From the IMG/VR virus record IMGVR_UViG_3300049846_002551, positions 29,937 through 93,936 of that record: a DNA stretch of 64,000 bases. One strand, given 5' to 3'. The translations under genes and the position numbers were made by a program. Each line of letters begins with the position of its first letter. Position 1 is the first letter of the stretch. The stretch is from a virus. Shown here piece after piece: positions 27,907 to 37,474 of the stretch. The notes beneath the pieces are model-generated. The model worked only from the letters and a program-made list of their open reading frames with translations. It searched no databases and was not told the origin of the DNA.

Positions 27907-29342
27907 TGGAGCCTATTTACGCTAAGTTTTTAAGCTACGTGATTGATATGAACGGTCAACTTGACCCTTTGTATGCACGAAAAATTTTCGCTAACACGGT
28001 TCTAACTTCGGAGTTCTTTTACGAGTATGACGCAAAAGCGAACACTTTTACTCCGACTGAAGCTTCGTTATTGTTTGATTTTTCAAAAGAACAATTTCAT
28101 CGGTATGATGCTCCTGCAACTGTTGATTCTATTGTTACGGAAGTGATGAAGCGTAGTGAGTTGTCTACGTTCGATAAAGAGCGAATCAACGAAGCTTTGA
28201 TTGTTATTTCTCAAGTGGGGGTAGTTCCTAATGATTTTGAATATAGTCTCGATTGCGTAATTGAAGCTTATACGGCTAATAAGACTATGCAAATTATGCA
28301 ACGTGGAACCGCGACTTTAAAAAATGATCCACGTGGTGGTGTTGAATATCTAGTTCAATCGTTAACACAGGTGCTTGCTTACCAGAGACTAGAGGAAACC
28401 GCGATTGAGCGCACGTTGACGCTGAGTACGTTTGCCGAATATCTGAAAGAGGAACTTCAAGAGAAAGGTTCGATCATGTCGGGTAGCGTGTCGTACCCTT
28501 ATTTAGATGCGAATAGGATTTTAGGTGGCATGGCTCCTGGAGAGTTAATCGTTATTGCAGGACCTTCAGGTTCTGGAAAAAGCTTTATAGGGCATGATAT
28601 TGCTTATTATGCGGCGTTGTCTTGCGGATTGAATACTGTTTGCGCTGATCGTGAAATGCTTCATCCTCAAAATGGTTTGAGGTTTTTATCTCGACAGACA
28701 CAAATACCTTCAAGAAAATTGCGTAATAAACGCAGTCGAACAGATGCGGAAAATCAGCTAATTGACGCCGCATTAGAAGAATATGTGAACATTATTTCCG
28801 AGCAAGACCCTCTTCTTTTTATTCCACCTAAACTTTGTGCTAACACATATATGATTCGTAGAGAGATTGATAAGCATTGGGGTACGCGAAAGCCAGATTT
28901 GATTATTGCAGATTATCTAACAGAGTTTGAGCCTACTATAAGACGAGAAGGGTGGGAAGAAGTTCGACAGGTGACGCATGATTTAAAACAACTCGGTTTA
29001 TATTATGCATGTCCTGTAGTAACGATGGCGCAGATTAATCAGCGGAAAGAAGTGCAGTATCGAACGATTAAACATATTTGCGATACATTGTTGATTATTG
29101 AAGAGGACGCTGATCAACCCTATGTTCCCCCTAAAGTGGATGAGTTTGTGGGTTCACCTGGTATTATCCATTGTACGGTTGATAAAGCGCGGAATGAAGC
29201 GCATAACGTCGGTTTCTCTTTGGAAATCGAGTTTGCGACGGCTTCTGTTCAAGCCGCTCCAGAGTATGGAAGAACTGCTATTGGCAGAGAATTGCAGAAA
29301 TCTCCATATGATCAGGATGAGGATGCAGACTTACAAGATTAA
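27906..29342 (+). CDS. DnaB-like replicative helicase
   Basis: This 478-residue SF4 helicase should unwind DNA at the phage fork. Residues 1-190 are a helical N-terminal domain without clear motifs. The RecA-like core begins LGGMAPGELIVIAGPSGSGKS with Walker A near 219-226, then VCADREML and PDLIIADYLTEF (Walker B, about 329). VVTMAQINQRKEV is the H3/Gln element and GIIHCTVDKARNEAH holds the arginine-finger-type residues. The start is GTG 27906, overlapping the previous TAG. A primase zinc gene follows immediately, the classical helicase-primase pairing. Confidence 0.85.
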   Translation: MEPIYAKFLSYVIDMNGQLDPLYARKIFANTVLTSEFFYEYDAKANTFTPTEASLLFDFSKEQFHRYDAPATVDSIVTEVMKRSELSTFDKERINEALIVISQVGVVPNDFEYSLDCVIEAYTANKTMQIMQRGTATLKNDPRGGVEYLVQSLTQVLAYQRLEETAIERTLTLSTFAEYLKEELQEKGSIMSGSVSYPYLDANRILGGMAPGELIVIAGPSGSGKSFIGHDIAYYAALSCGLNTVCADREMLHPQNGLRFLSRQTQIPSRKLRNKRSRTDAENQLIDAALEEYVNIISEQDPLLFIPPKLCANTYMIRREIDKHWGTRKPDLIIADYLTEFEPTIRREGWEEVRQVTHDLKQLGLYYACPVVTMAQINQRKEVQYRTIKHICDTLLIIEEDADQPYVPPKVDEFVGSPGIIHCTVDKARNEAHNVGFSLEIEFATASVQAAPEYGRTAIGRELQKSPYDQDEDADLQD

Positions 29343-29815
29343 TGTTTGATAAACGCGATATTGTAGAAGTGGCAGAGGAACTTGGAATCGAGTTGACTTA
29401 TCACGAACACACGGACAGACCTTACTATATGGGTTTCTGTCCGTTGCATGATAATGTTAAAACTCCTGCCTTTGTAATATTTCCACGCATACAACGTTTT
29501 TATTGCTACGGTTGTACACCTGAAGGTGGAGATGTTATAGATTTAATTCGAAAAAAAGAAGGGTTGAGTTTTAAACAAGCAGTACAACGAGTTACGATTG
29601 CACTTACAGCCGAAGATTCGTTTTTAAAGAGGTTGAAGCAGAACACTAATACTGTGGATTTAAACTATTTGCAGATTCGTGCTATGAAATTGAATGACGA
29701 GCCGCGCCGTTTAAACTTCAATACGGTTCAGCGTCTATATCAACAGTTTGATTTTTTAATCTCGGAAAACAGGTGGTTGGAAGCAGATCATCTTCTTAGG
29801 AAAGTTGGCGCATGA
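29342..29815 (+). CDS. Primase zinc-binding (CHC2) domain protein
   Basis: The 157 residues contain a CHC2-type zinc ribbon: CPLHDNVKTPAFVIFP then FYCYGCTPEGGDVIDLI, as at the N-terminus of DnaG where it reads template for primer initiation. DnaG's catalytic Toprim part is absent. That part appears to be encoded by a separate gene at 39471. After the ribbon, GLSFKQAVQRV completes the standard domain and the last 60 residues are helical and unassigned. It overlaps the helicase stop by one base (TAATG). Together with the Toprim gene it probably forms a two-subunit primase. Confidence 0.8.
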   Translation: MFDKRDIVEVAEELGIELTYHEHTDRPYYMGFCPLHDNVKTPAFVIFPRIQRFYCYGCTPEGGDVIDLIRKKEGLSFKQAVQRVTIALTAEDSFLKRLKQNTNTVDLNYLQIRAMKLNDEPRRLNFNTVQRLYQQFDFLISENRWLEADHLLRKVGA

Positions 29816-31851
29816 TTCTAGAAAAAGAGTTAACAGGATTACCAGACGGGTGTCATTTAAACCCAATGCAGGAACTATTAGTTCCGCATATTAATGAGCA
29901 TTACAATATTGTTGTTGCGGCTCCTACTGCTTCGGGGAAAAGCCAAGCGATTACTATGTTTGGTTATAAGCACTTACGCAATAAGAAAAGGGTTTTGTAT
30001 ATTGGTATCATGAGAGCTTTAGCACAAGAGAAGTTTGACGATTGGCAATTACCAACTCACCCTTGGAGTAAGTATGCTAAGACTGTAATCAGCGGTGACT
30101 ACCGCATGGACACGGATAAACAAAAAGAAATTGATGCGGCTGAGATTATTTGTATTACCCCGGAATCTTTGGCGTCGCGTTTAAGGCATCCTCATTCACC
30201 ACGGAATCAATGGTTACATGAAGTCGGTATTTTGATTGTCGATGAATGCCATTTGCTTTCTGCGGATGATCGTGGAACCAACATGGAAGCCGCATTGATT
30301 GAGTTCACATATGAATTTCCGGACGTACAATTAATCGGGTTGTCTGCGACTCTTCCTAACGTTGATGAAATTGGTCACTGGTTTACAATTCTTAATAACA
30401 AGGAAACCTATGTTATTGAGAGCGAATATCGTCCTGTTGTTTTGGAGAAGCATTTTATGTCTTTCTCGAACACGGTTCGTGAAGCGATGGAAGAAGAGAA
30501 ATTAGCTATGATTGATCAGTTAGTTTGCGACGAGAAACCTGATCAGCAGTTTTTGATTTGTGTATGGCAGAAAACATGGGGAAAGAAGATTGAAGAGTAT
30601 CTTTCGAACAAAAAAGTGCCTGTAGCATTTCACAATGCGAATTACGATAAAGGTACGCGCAAAAACATTGAGCAATCTTTTAAAGACGGTAGAATTCGAG
30701 TACTGATTAGTACGTCTACTTTGTTTACAGGGGTTAATCTTCCTGCCAGGAACGTAATTATTACCGCAGTTGATATTGCACGAATGGATATTCCAGTTTA
30801 CGAGTTGCAACAGGCGATGGGAAGAGCAGGTCGCCCAAAATACGATACTGAAGGCGACGTTTACATTATGGTTCCTAGTCAACGCTTTAGCTATCATCAG
30901 CGGCGTATTTTGACAGGAGAACCTGTGCGTTCTGTATTGCACAAAGAAGAATGGTTGGCGATGCATTTTTTAGGTGCTCAATATCTTGGACGCATTGATA
31001 ATTTTGAAGGGTTTAATTTATGGTTTAACCGCACGTTAACACAATATCAAAACAATTTCCCGAAAGAAGTGAAAGAAAGCATGCTTTCCAATATTTTGGA
31101 TGATATGCGTATGCGTCGTATGATTATGTATGACGATTACACGAAGCATTTTCGTTTGGCACATAGAGGAAAAATTGCGGCGCAGATGTATATGGACCCC
31201 TATCACTTTAGTGATGCGCTGATCAATCTTTCGAAGTATTTTTCGCTTGTGAACCCGAACGATATGGATTTAGCTGTAGCGTTGGGTTCATGTCGAAAGT
31301 TTTCTGAGAACTCTATTTCGAATCGAGAAAAGTTGGCGATTCCAGATGAGGTTTTATTGCGGCAGGATGTTCTGAAAGCGTATATTAAGTCGATCAGCGT
31401 TATTTGGTATAGAATTAACGGAAAGCCTGTTCCGGAGCTTTTGTCAAATGTTAATTTTAAAATTTTTGATGATTTTCCGCGCTTGCATGCGGCAGTGGCA
31501 AGAGCAAATAACGAAGTTGAGCGTTGGAAGAGTATTACTCCGGAGAAACTTGATATTCTTTTTATGCGAGTTATTTTGAAATGTTCGGAAGAGCAAGCGG
31601 AGTTAGGGCTTAAAAAATTTACGAGCAACGAGCGCAAAAAGCTGTTAGCAGTTGGAATTTACTCGGTACGTGATGCAATGAATAATTTGGGTATGGTTCT
31701 AAAAGTTATTCCGCATATTCGATGTATAGAATTAGGGTTGATTAAAGCTGGAGCTAAACCGCCAACCGTGAATTCGGATGGTGTTGTAGAATACGCGGAA
31801 GTTTCCTCTAATCGTGGATTTGTTGGAAAGCGGGGTTTTGGAAAGCGATGA
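29812..31851 (+). CDS. Ski2/Hel308-type superfamily 2 helicase
   Basis: A 679-residue SF2 helicase of the Ski2 group. Walker A is APTASGKS (about 38-45), motif II DECHLL (about 143), motif III GLSATLPN, and the diagnostic motif VI is QQAMGRAGRPKYD (about 333). The Hel308/Ski2-like winged-helix and helical C-terminal region fills the last 250 residues. Family members unwind forked DNA or RNA; here replication fork processing is likely. The C-terminus ends RGFVGKRGFGKR, a basic tail shared with the gene ending at 37403. ATGA overlaps link it to both neighbours. Confidence 0.83.
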   Translation: MILEKELTGLPDGCHLNPMQELLVPHINEHYNIVVAAPTASGKSQAITMFGYKHLRNKKRVLYIGIMRALAQEKFDDWQLPTHPWSKYAKTVISGDYRMDTDKQKEIDAAEIICITPESLASRLRHPHSPRNQWLHEVGILIVDECHLLSADDRGTNMEAALIEFTYEFPDVQLIGLSATLPNVDEIGHWFTILNNKETYVIESEYRPVVLEKHFMSFSNTVREAMEEEKLAMIDQLVCDEKPDQQFLICVWQKTWGKKIEEYLSNKKVPVAFHNANYDKGTRKNIEQSFKDGRIRVLISTSTLFTGVNLPARNVIITAVDIARMDIPVYELQQAMGRAGRPKYDTEGDVYIMVPSQRFSYHQRRILTGEPVRSVLHKEEWLAMHFLGAQYLGRIDNFEGFNLWFNRTLTQYQNNFPKEVKESMLSNILDDMRMRRMIMYDDYTKHFRLAHRGKIAAQMYMDPYHFSDALINLSKYFSLVNPNDMDLAVALGSCRKFSENSISNREKLAIPDEVLLRQDVLKAYIKSISVIWYRINGKPVPELLSNVNFKIFDDFPRLHAAVARANNEVERWKSITPEKLDILFMRVILKCSEEQAELGLKKFTSNERKKLLAVGIYSVRDAMNNLGMVLKVIPHIRCIELGLIKAGAKPPTVNSDGVVEYAEVSSNRGFVGKRGFGKR

Positions 31852-32552
31852 GTCGTAAAAAGAATATGGACACCACAGAGACAGGTGGACTGCGAAGTAA
31901 GCGAACGACTGAAAGCTGGAGCGACATTTCTAATGCGCCATTACAGGCGGGAGATTTACTGAAAATTTTCAATGAGGCGACTGAAGTTAAGCGCACGTTT
32001 CAGATTCATTCAGTTGTGTCGAATGAAGATGGTACTTCTCGTCGCATTAATGCAACGGTAATTGACACTACGGATCATAACGAGCAGATTGGTTCTGTGG
32101 TGGATTTTGATTTGCCAAGAGCGCAACCTATTCTTGGAAGTCTGATTAAGACGGACGAGAAATTTGAACGTCTGGATATTGTTCAGGTTAATGACCTTAT
32201 GGCTGTTGAACTTTATAAATGGCTTATGTCGCGTAGTACTTCGAATTTTGGTGCTCCTTTCAAAGCTTGTGTCCAGTTTTTGGTTACTGGTGGATTTCTT
32301 TCGGCAGATATCGATTACAAAGTAGCCCAAAATCGATTAAGAGCGATGATTAAACAACGTGGGGAATTGTTCCATTCTGGTGGAGGTCGAATTTTCGGAA
32401 CAGGAATTGATTTGCAGTCAAGCACTAAGCAGGGTATGAAGTTGGGGCAAGGGATTGTTATGGTAAAACGAGTCAAGTTGTCCAAATTATTTATGGGATT
32501 TCGTTTAATGATTGAATCCGGTTTATTTGGAGATTTCATTATAGAGGAATAG
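31848..32552 (+). CDS. Hypothetical protein between helicase and polymerase
   Basis: The 234-residue protein starts on an ATGA overlap and its stop directly precedes the polymerase start. It has a polar N-terminus, then a beta-rich part (IFNEATEVKRTFQIHSVVSN) and a helical C-terminal half (FLSADIDYKVAQNRLRAMIK). No family is recognisable. The tight coupling to the polymerase suggests a replication accessory such as a clamp, processivity factor or loader, an inference only. Confidence 0.55.
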   Translation: MSRKKNMDTTETGGLRSKRTTESWSDISNAPLQAGDLLKIFNEATEVKRTFQIHSVVSNEDGTSRRINATVIDTTDHNEQIGSVVDFDLPRAQPILGSLIKTDEKFERLDIVQVNDLMAVELYKWLMSRSTSNFGAPFKACVQFLVTGGFLSADIDYKVAQNRLRAMIKQRGELFHSGGGRIFGTGIDLQSSTKQGMKLGQGIVMVKRVKLSKLFMGFRLMIESGLFGDFIIEE

Positions 32553-35500
32553 ATGGTAAAACCGAGAGGAAAGTTAGATGCGCCTATTGTGATTGTAGGG
32601 GATGCACCTACAGATAGGGAAATGGAAGAAGGTCTTTCGTTTTCAGGACATTCGTATGACTTAATGTATGACTTACTAGGTCAAGCGGGGTTTGACATTG
32701 AAGATTGCGTGTTTGTGAATGCTGTCACTTTTCAAAAGTACACAAAGCGTGGTGCGCTTACTGAAAAAGAGATTCTTCCAGATGCGAAGAAGTATTTAAT
32801 CCCATTTATAGCTCAGTATCCACGGAAGATGGTTATTGCGATGGGCAACAACGCTCTTTGTGCCACAGGGGTTTCTAAAAAGCCACAAAAGGTTAATTCT
32901 TTTCGCTCAAAGGTTTCAGTATCCGAATTACTGGAGAAGCACGGCTGTACAGCGTTTATAACCGCTACATTGCATCCTTGGCTAGTGCTGAAGGAGCCGG
33001 ATTTAGATAAAGATTTAGTGACCGACCTAAGCTATGCGCGGAGAATCTACTTAGGGGAGCATTCAGAACAGGTTGGGATGGAGATTCGGGATATTGATAA
33101 GCCGCAGGATGTGAAGCACTTATGGAATGCGATTAGTAAGAATTCATCGTTAGCTTACGATTTTGAAACCTCTTCATTAGATCGTGATAATGCATTAGTT
33201 GTTACGTCGTCTTTTTGTAACGGGCTTAAAAATTCAAATGGAGAATACATCGTTTGGTTCTGGGGTGGATACGATAAATTGCAACCACGTTACCCCGATA
33301 CGCTTTTAAAGCAATTTGTTCGTGAATTCGATAGCCTTTTTATGGAGGCTGGAAATCTTTATGATTTGATTGCTTGGAACATGGCATATGACGATTGGGT
33401 TGCGGAACGTTGGGTTGGGCATGAACTTCCTGGTTCACAATTCGATGGCATGATCATGAAGTGGAGTGTTGATAATCGCAGACCACATGATTTAAAATCA
33501 TCTACAGCACGGTTTCTTGGTTACCCTAACTACGATAAAGCTGTCGATGAGTCTGTAAAAGCTATTGCCGCAAGACGTAATAAAATTCTAACGTCTACTG
33601 ATGATTTGTTTGTGCTGGAATATTTCGGGTACACACCGGAGAAAGCAAAAACTGGATACCGTTGGCCTAAAAAACTAGATAAAAAGCTAGCGGCATACGC
33701 AATGCAAGAGTTTGAAGAGTTGCGTTTGTACAATTGTTACGATGCCGTCTACACTTATTTGCTTTTTGAAAAATTAGGTGATCGTATTAATCGTGCGAAC
33801 TTAGGGTTTTCATGCGATTTTAGGCATCGAGTTGCGCGAGAGTTCTATAGAGCAGAGCAACGTGGCATGCTTTGTGACGTAAAGTTAAATCGTGAGTTTA
33901 GCAAGACTTTAGCAGATTTGGAAAAGAAATGTAAGATTGAAATTTCGAATCAAGTTGCGAGTATGGGTTTCGATTTACCAGATTTCAACTATCTTTCGGG
34001 GGACCAATTAGGGGAAATTTTGTATGGTAAGCCTGTGATGCTTCCTTTTATTGATAGAACACCATTGTATCGCAAACACGTGCGTTCGGAAATTGATCAA
34101 CGTTGCAATGATGTGGAAGCATCTTTATACGGGGACGTGGAGGATGTCGAAGAAGTCAGAAAAGCGGTGGAGGTTGGGCATGGCGTAGATACTGAAAAGT
34201 TGCAGACGATTCTTATACAAACGTATAAACAACGCTACGGGGACGATATCACTACTTATGGTGAACCGTATTACTTGCAAGGGATGTACAAGCCCATTGG
34301 TTACACAAAGACGGGTAAGCCCTCAACTGCTGGAGCGATTTTACAAACGCTATATCATGAATATGAAAATCCGTTTTTAGCTCTTGTGTTGATGGCTCGA
34401 CGTGCAAACAAATTAAAGTCTACGTTTATTGATGGAATTTACGAGAAACTTGATGCGTCTAACGTTCTTCGTCCGAGATACAATGTTATAGGCACCGAGA
34501 CTGGACGTGCAAGTTCAAGCAATCCAAATGGACAAAACTTTACTAAATATGTTCGTGGACAATTGATTGCTCGACCGGGTTATCAGTTCTTGGAGTTTGA
34601 CTTAAGTCAAGCAGAGATTCGTGGAATTGCCGCTGAGTCGGGAGATTTATTGCTTATTGAAGCCCTTGATGCGAGTGACATTCATACACGAATTGCTTCA
34701 ATTGTATTTAAACTTCCAGAGGCTGATGTTAATCCGGATACGCATAGACGATACGCTAAAGCTCAACCTCTAACAGCAAGAATCGCTACTCCATTTGGCT
34801 GGACTACGATGGGAAGGCTTAAAATAGGTGACTATGTGGTTTCCAGTGACGGGAAGCCTTGTAGGGTGACCGACATTTTTCCACAAGGGTTGCGCGAAGT
34901 TTATGAAGTACTTTTTGACGACGGGCAAGTGATTGAGTGTTCTGGGGATCATTTATGGACGGTAATTGACAGGTCAAGTCGCGTTCCCACATGCCGCTTA
35001 ATGGCTACTATCGATATGTTTTCGCATACATCGAAAGGACGAGGCTATCGATTTGCGGTGGAACGAACCAAACCCGTGGAATTTGCTCCTCAAACCGAAC
35101 CTTTGTTTATTAGTCCTTATACGATGGGTGTGTTATTAGGGGACGGTTCAATTCAACATTCCATGTTTACTGTCATTGATCAAGAGATAGTAAGACGTGT
35201 GGAAGAAGATGCTTCGAACTATGGGTGGAAACTAGAGCGTTACAAATACGAGAAACGAATACCTTGTTATCGATTAAAGAATGCGCTTAATTATAAACGG
35301 TCAATTTATGCAGAGTTTAAGCGTATTGACAGTTGTATTCGTTGGATTTCAAATGATAAGTATATTCCACGTCGTTACATGTTAGGGACTGTTGATGAAC
35401 GGTGGGCTTTACTACAAGGGTTAATGGATACGGATGGTACCGCCTCCAAATCATCTAATTTTAGCTATTGCTCAGTAAGTCAGCGGTTAGTTGAAGATGT

Positions 35501-36452
35501 TGCAGAACTGGTGCGGTCTTTAGGGGGCCGTGCGCGTATTCTTAGAAGTGAGAATCGAAATGGGCGTGTTTATTATCGAGTTGCCGTTATGGTGTCGAAA
35601 TGTCCGTTTTATTTAAAAAGAAAAGCTATTCGTTGGCGTCCATCGCGTACTACATGTACGTCTATTCGAGAAATTAATCGAAGTGATCGTTTTGTTGATA
35701 TGCAATGTATTATGGTGGATCACCCATCGCATTTATATTTAACGGAAGGCTATATCCCTACCCACAATACGATTGTGTTTGGAATTATTTATGGAATGTC
35801 TGCGTATTCGTTAGCGTTGGCGTTAAAGGTTACGCAGTCTGACGCTGAAAAATTTATTGAAGATTTCTTTAAAGCTTTTCCTGGTATGAAATCTTGGCTT
35901 GATAACCAAGTAAAGCTAGCGCATGAATCGCCTTACTACGTTTATACTCCGTGGGGGACGCGCAGATCAACGTTGAACGTTTTATCGGTAGACAGGCAAG
36001 TAGTATCACATACTGAGCGAACTGCAATGAATATGCCTATTCAAGGGGGGGCAGGTGAATTATGTTTTTGGGATATTTGTCAAGTTATGGATGAAGTGCG
36101 GCGACAGCAATTGGAAGTGTGGTTTTTGAATAACACGCATGACTCCGGCTTGTTTGAGATTGAAGAGTCGTTAGGATGGTATGAGAACGGTAAGGTTTGT
36201 GGTCCGGTAGCAGAAATTGTGAACTCCGTTATTTCTACGCCACCGCCTGTGTTCCCATTAAATAGGGTGAAATGGAAAGCAGACCTGAGTTTAAGCCGTT
36301 GCTGGTCCGCCACTCCAAACCTGAATAGGGCTCTTGATCCTAAGTTTGGAACAAACGATTCGATATTCAGATGGGATTTGATTCGAACAGATTTGCTAGA
36401 CTATGATGAGCAAGAAGAATTGAATGAAGTCATAGAGGTGATGTCACAATGA
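32553..36452 (+). CDS. UDG-like/3'-5' exonuclease/DNA polymerase I fusion with intein
   Basis: This 1299-residue precursor is the phage replicase. Residues 1-190 resemble family 4 uracil-DNA glycosylases (IVIVGDAPTDREMEEGLSFSG, then VIAMGNNA and TATLHPW), a fusion also known for SPO1-type polymerases. The 3'-5' exonuclease has DFETSSLD (about 203), NMAYDDW and YNCYDA. PolA motif A is LEFDLSQAEIRG (about 680), motif B is interrupted by an intein at RRYAK/TIVFGIIYG, and motif C is THDSG. Removing residues 737-1072 gives a 963-residue enzyme. There is no 5' nuclease domain. It ends on an ATGA overlap. Confidence 0.9.
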   Translation: MVKPRGKLDAPIVIVGDAPTDREMEEGLSFSGHSYDLMYDLLGQAGFDIEDCVFVNAVTFQKYTKRGALTEKEILPDAKKYLIPFIAQYPRKMVIAMGNNALCATGVSKKPQKVNSFRSKVSVSELLEKHGCTAFITATLHPWLVLKEPDLDKDLVTDLSYARRIYLGEHSEQVGMEIRDIDKPQDVKHLWNAISKNSSLAYDFETSSLDRDNALVVTSSFCNGLKNSNGEYIVWFWGGYDKLQPRYPDTLLKQFVREFDSLFMEAGNLYDLIAWNMAYDDWVAERWVGHELPGSQFDGMIMKWSVDNRRPHDLKSSTARFLGYPNYDKAVDESVKAIAARRNKILTSTDDLFVLEYFGYTPEKAKTGYRWPKKLDKKLAAYAMQEFEELRLYNCYDAVYTYLLFEKLGDRINRANLGFSCDFRHRVAREFYRAEQRGMLCDVKLNREFSKTLADLEKKCKIEISNQVASMGFDLPDFNYLSGDQLGEILYGKPVMLPFIDRTPLYRKHVRSEIDQRCNDVEASLYGDVEDVEEVRKAVEVGHGVDTEKLQTILIQTYKQRYGDDITTYGEPYYLQGMYKPIGYTKTGKPSTAGAILQTLYHEYENPFLALVLMARRANKLKSTFIDGIYEKLDASNVLRPRYNVIGTETGRASSSNPNGQNFTKYVRGQLIARPGYQFLEFDLSQAEIRGIAAESGDLLLIEALDASDIHTRIASIVFKLPEADVNPDTHRRYAKAQPLTARIATPFGWTTMGRLKIGDYVVSSDGKPCRVTDIFPQGLREVYEVLFDDGQVIECSGDHLWTVIDRSSRVPTCRLMATIDMFSHTSKGRGYRFAVERTKPVEFAPQTEPLFISPYTMGVLLGDGSIQHSMFTVIDQEIVRRVEEDASNYGWKLERYKYEKRIPCYRLKNALNYKRSIYAEFKRIDSCIRWISNDKYIPRRYMLGTVDERWALLQGLMDTDGTASKSSNFSYCSVSQRLVEDVAELVRSLGGRARILRSENRNGRVYYRVAVMVSKCPFYLKRKAIRWRPSRTTCTSIREINRSDRFVDMQCIMVDHPSHLYLTEGYIPTHNTIVFGIIYGMSAYSLALALKVTQSDAEKFIEDFFKAFPGMKSWLDNQVKLAHESPYYVYTPWGTRRSTLNVLSVDRQVVSHTERTAMNMPIQGGAGELCFWDICQVMDEVRRQQLEVWFLNNTHDSGLFEIEESLGWYENGKVCGPVAEIVNSVISTPPPVFPLNRVKWKADLSLSRCWSATPNLNRALDPKFGTNDSIFRWDLIRTDLLDYDEQEELNEVIEVMSQ
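34761..35768 (+). mobile_element. Intein with LAGLIDADG endonuclease in polymerase motif B
   Basis: The insert is 336 residues (737-1072 of the precursor) and in frame. It starts AQPLTARIATPFGWTTMGRL with GDYVVSSDG as block A and CSGDHLWTV as block B. TMGVLLGDGS and LLQGLMDTDGTAS are the two LAGLIDADG helices. LYLTEGYIPTHN is block G, followed by Thr+1. Aligned with E. coli-type RRSAKAINFG, excision restores RRYAKTIVFG with no extra residue, fixing both ends. Residue 1 is Ala rather than Cys or Ser, so splicing would use a non-standard first step. It is a selfish homing element at an essential active site. Confidence 0.85.
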
Positions 36453-36691
36453 TTTATTGGTTGACTTGTATACAAACGATTCTGCTGTTTATTGCTGTTA
36501 TATGGTTGAGACGTGTGATTAAAAAATTAAAATTTTTGACACAGATTGAAGCTGGTATGTTCGTTAACTATCGCGGTGAGAAAAAATACGTGGTTGAGGT
36601 TTCAGGTCGTCGGGCTTTCGTTTGCCAAGGTGCCGGAAACTATAATGGACGATGGGTAAATATATCGGAATTAACAAGGCGGGATAATTAG
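36449..36691 (+). CDS. Small membrane protein
   Basis: An 80-residue protein on an ATGA overlap with the polymerase gene. Residues 3-21 (WLTCIQTILLFIAVIWLRR) form one hydrophobic helix followed by positive charges, so the C-terminus is probably cytoplasmic. The remainder has small beta strands (FVNYRGEKKYVVEV) and a GNYNGRW turn, as in SH3-like folds. The role is unknown; it may tether a replication protein to the membrane. Confidence 0.55.
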   Translation: MIYWLTCIQTILLFIAVIWLRRVIKKLKFLTQIEAGMFVNYRGEKKYVVEVSGRRAFVCQGAGNYNGRWVNISELTRRDN

Positions 36692-36695
36692 GTAT

Positions 36696-37403
36696 ATGAA
36701 TGACAGAGAAAAAGCACGTTTAGAGTTTTGGAGTGAGTTCACTTCTAAGATTCGTATAATGCATTTCATTAGCGACATCACGGAGAAGAATCGCACTACA
36801 ACTCAAATCAGGCAACTTCAAGAAGCGCGAGATTACGTTTTGACCAACTTCGATAAGGGTGCTCGAATGATGGGAGAGCATTTGTTTTCAGAAATGCAGA
36901 TTCAACTAGATGAAGAGGCTCCTGGAAAATTTTCGTGGTTGCATGAACTTATCGCAGATGATAATTTGACTTCACCGAAGTTTCCTTCGGTGTTTACCCC
37001 TATTGTGGTACAAGAATTAATCGTCAAAATTTACGGTGCACAAACCACTATCGCTTCGACTCTTGAAGAAATCGAACCAGCCTATCGAAAGTGGTTAGAT
37101 TATGAAAATCGTGTTAAGTTGATTTACAAAGCCGCATGTGGTTTGGACAAAGAGTGGCAGACAGATGCGCTGTTCATGACAGCTTATCCGGAGGACATTT
37201 TTGTATTAATTCGAAGATTAGGCGAGTTTGTTGGGCAGTTTAAATTGCGGTTGGAGCAATTAACAAGAGCGTATGAAGCGTTGAGTCGAATCATCACCGT
37301 CATGGAGATGAATCCAACGTCTATGATGACTCGTAAAGAGGAACAAGAAACCACCGTAAAAAAACACTCGTTTGGCGGATCACGTGGTTTCGGAAAGCGT
37401 TAA
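36696..37403 (+). CDS. Hypothetical replication-region protein with basic C-terminal tail
   Basis: This 235-residue, mainly helical protein has no recognised domain. The last residues, SFGGSRGFGKR, repeat the terminal RGFGKR of the Ski2-like helicase encoded at 29812. Both proteins end exactly at that motif, which suggests a shared docking or DNA-binding tail. It stands just upstream of the SSB-like gene, separated by a 71-base gap that probably contains a promoter or leader. Confidence 0.55.
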   Translation: MNDREKARLEFWSEFTSKIRIMHFISDITEKNRTTTQIRQLQEARDYVLTNFDKGARMMGEHLFSEMQIQLDEEAPGKFSWLHELIADDNLTSPKFPSVFTPIVVQELIVKIYGAQTTIASTLEEIEPAYRKWLDYENRVKLIYKAACGLDKEWQTDALFMTAYPEDIFVLIRRLGEFVGQFKLRLEQLTRAYEALSRIITVMEMNPTSMMTRKEEQETTVKKHSFGGSRGFGKR

Positions 37404-37474
37404 AAATTTGTGGTAAAACATAAACATAAATGTCATTGTGCGCCATAAGCACCTAGACATAAGGAGTAAATCGA

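Noticed and set aside
30520-30966. 148-codon minus-strand frame
   Set aside because: Antisense inside the Ski2-like helicase, which has all its motifs.
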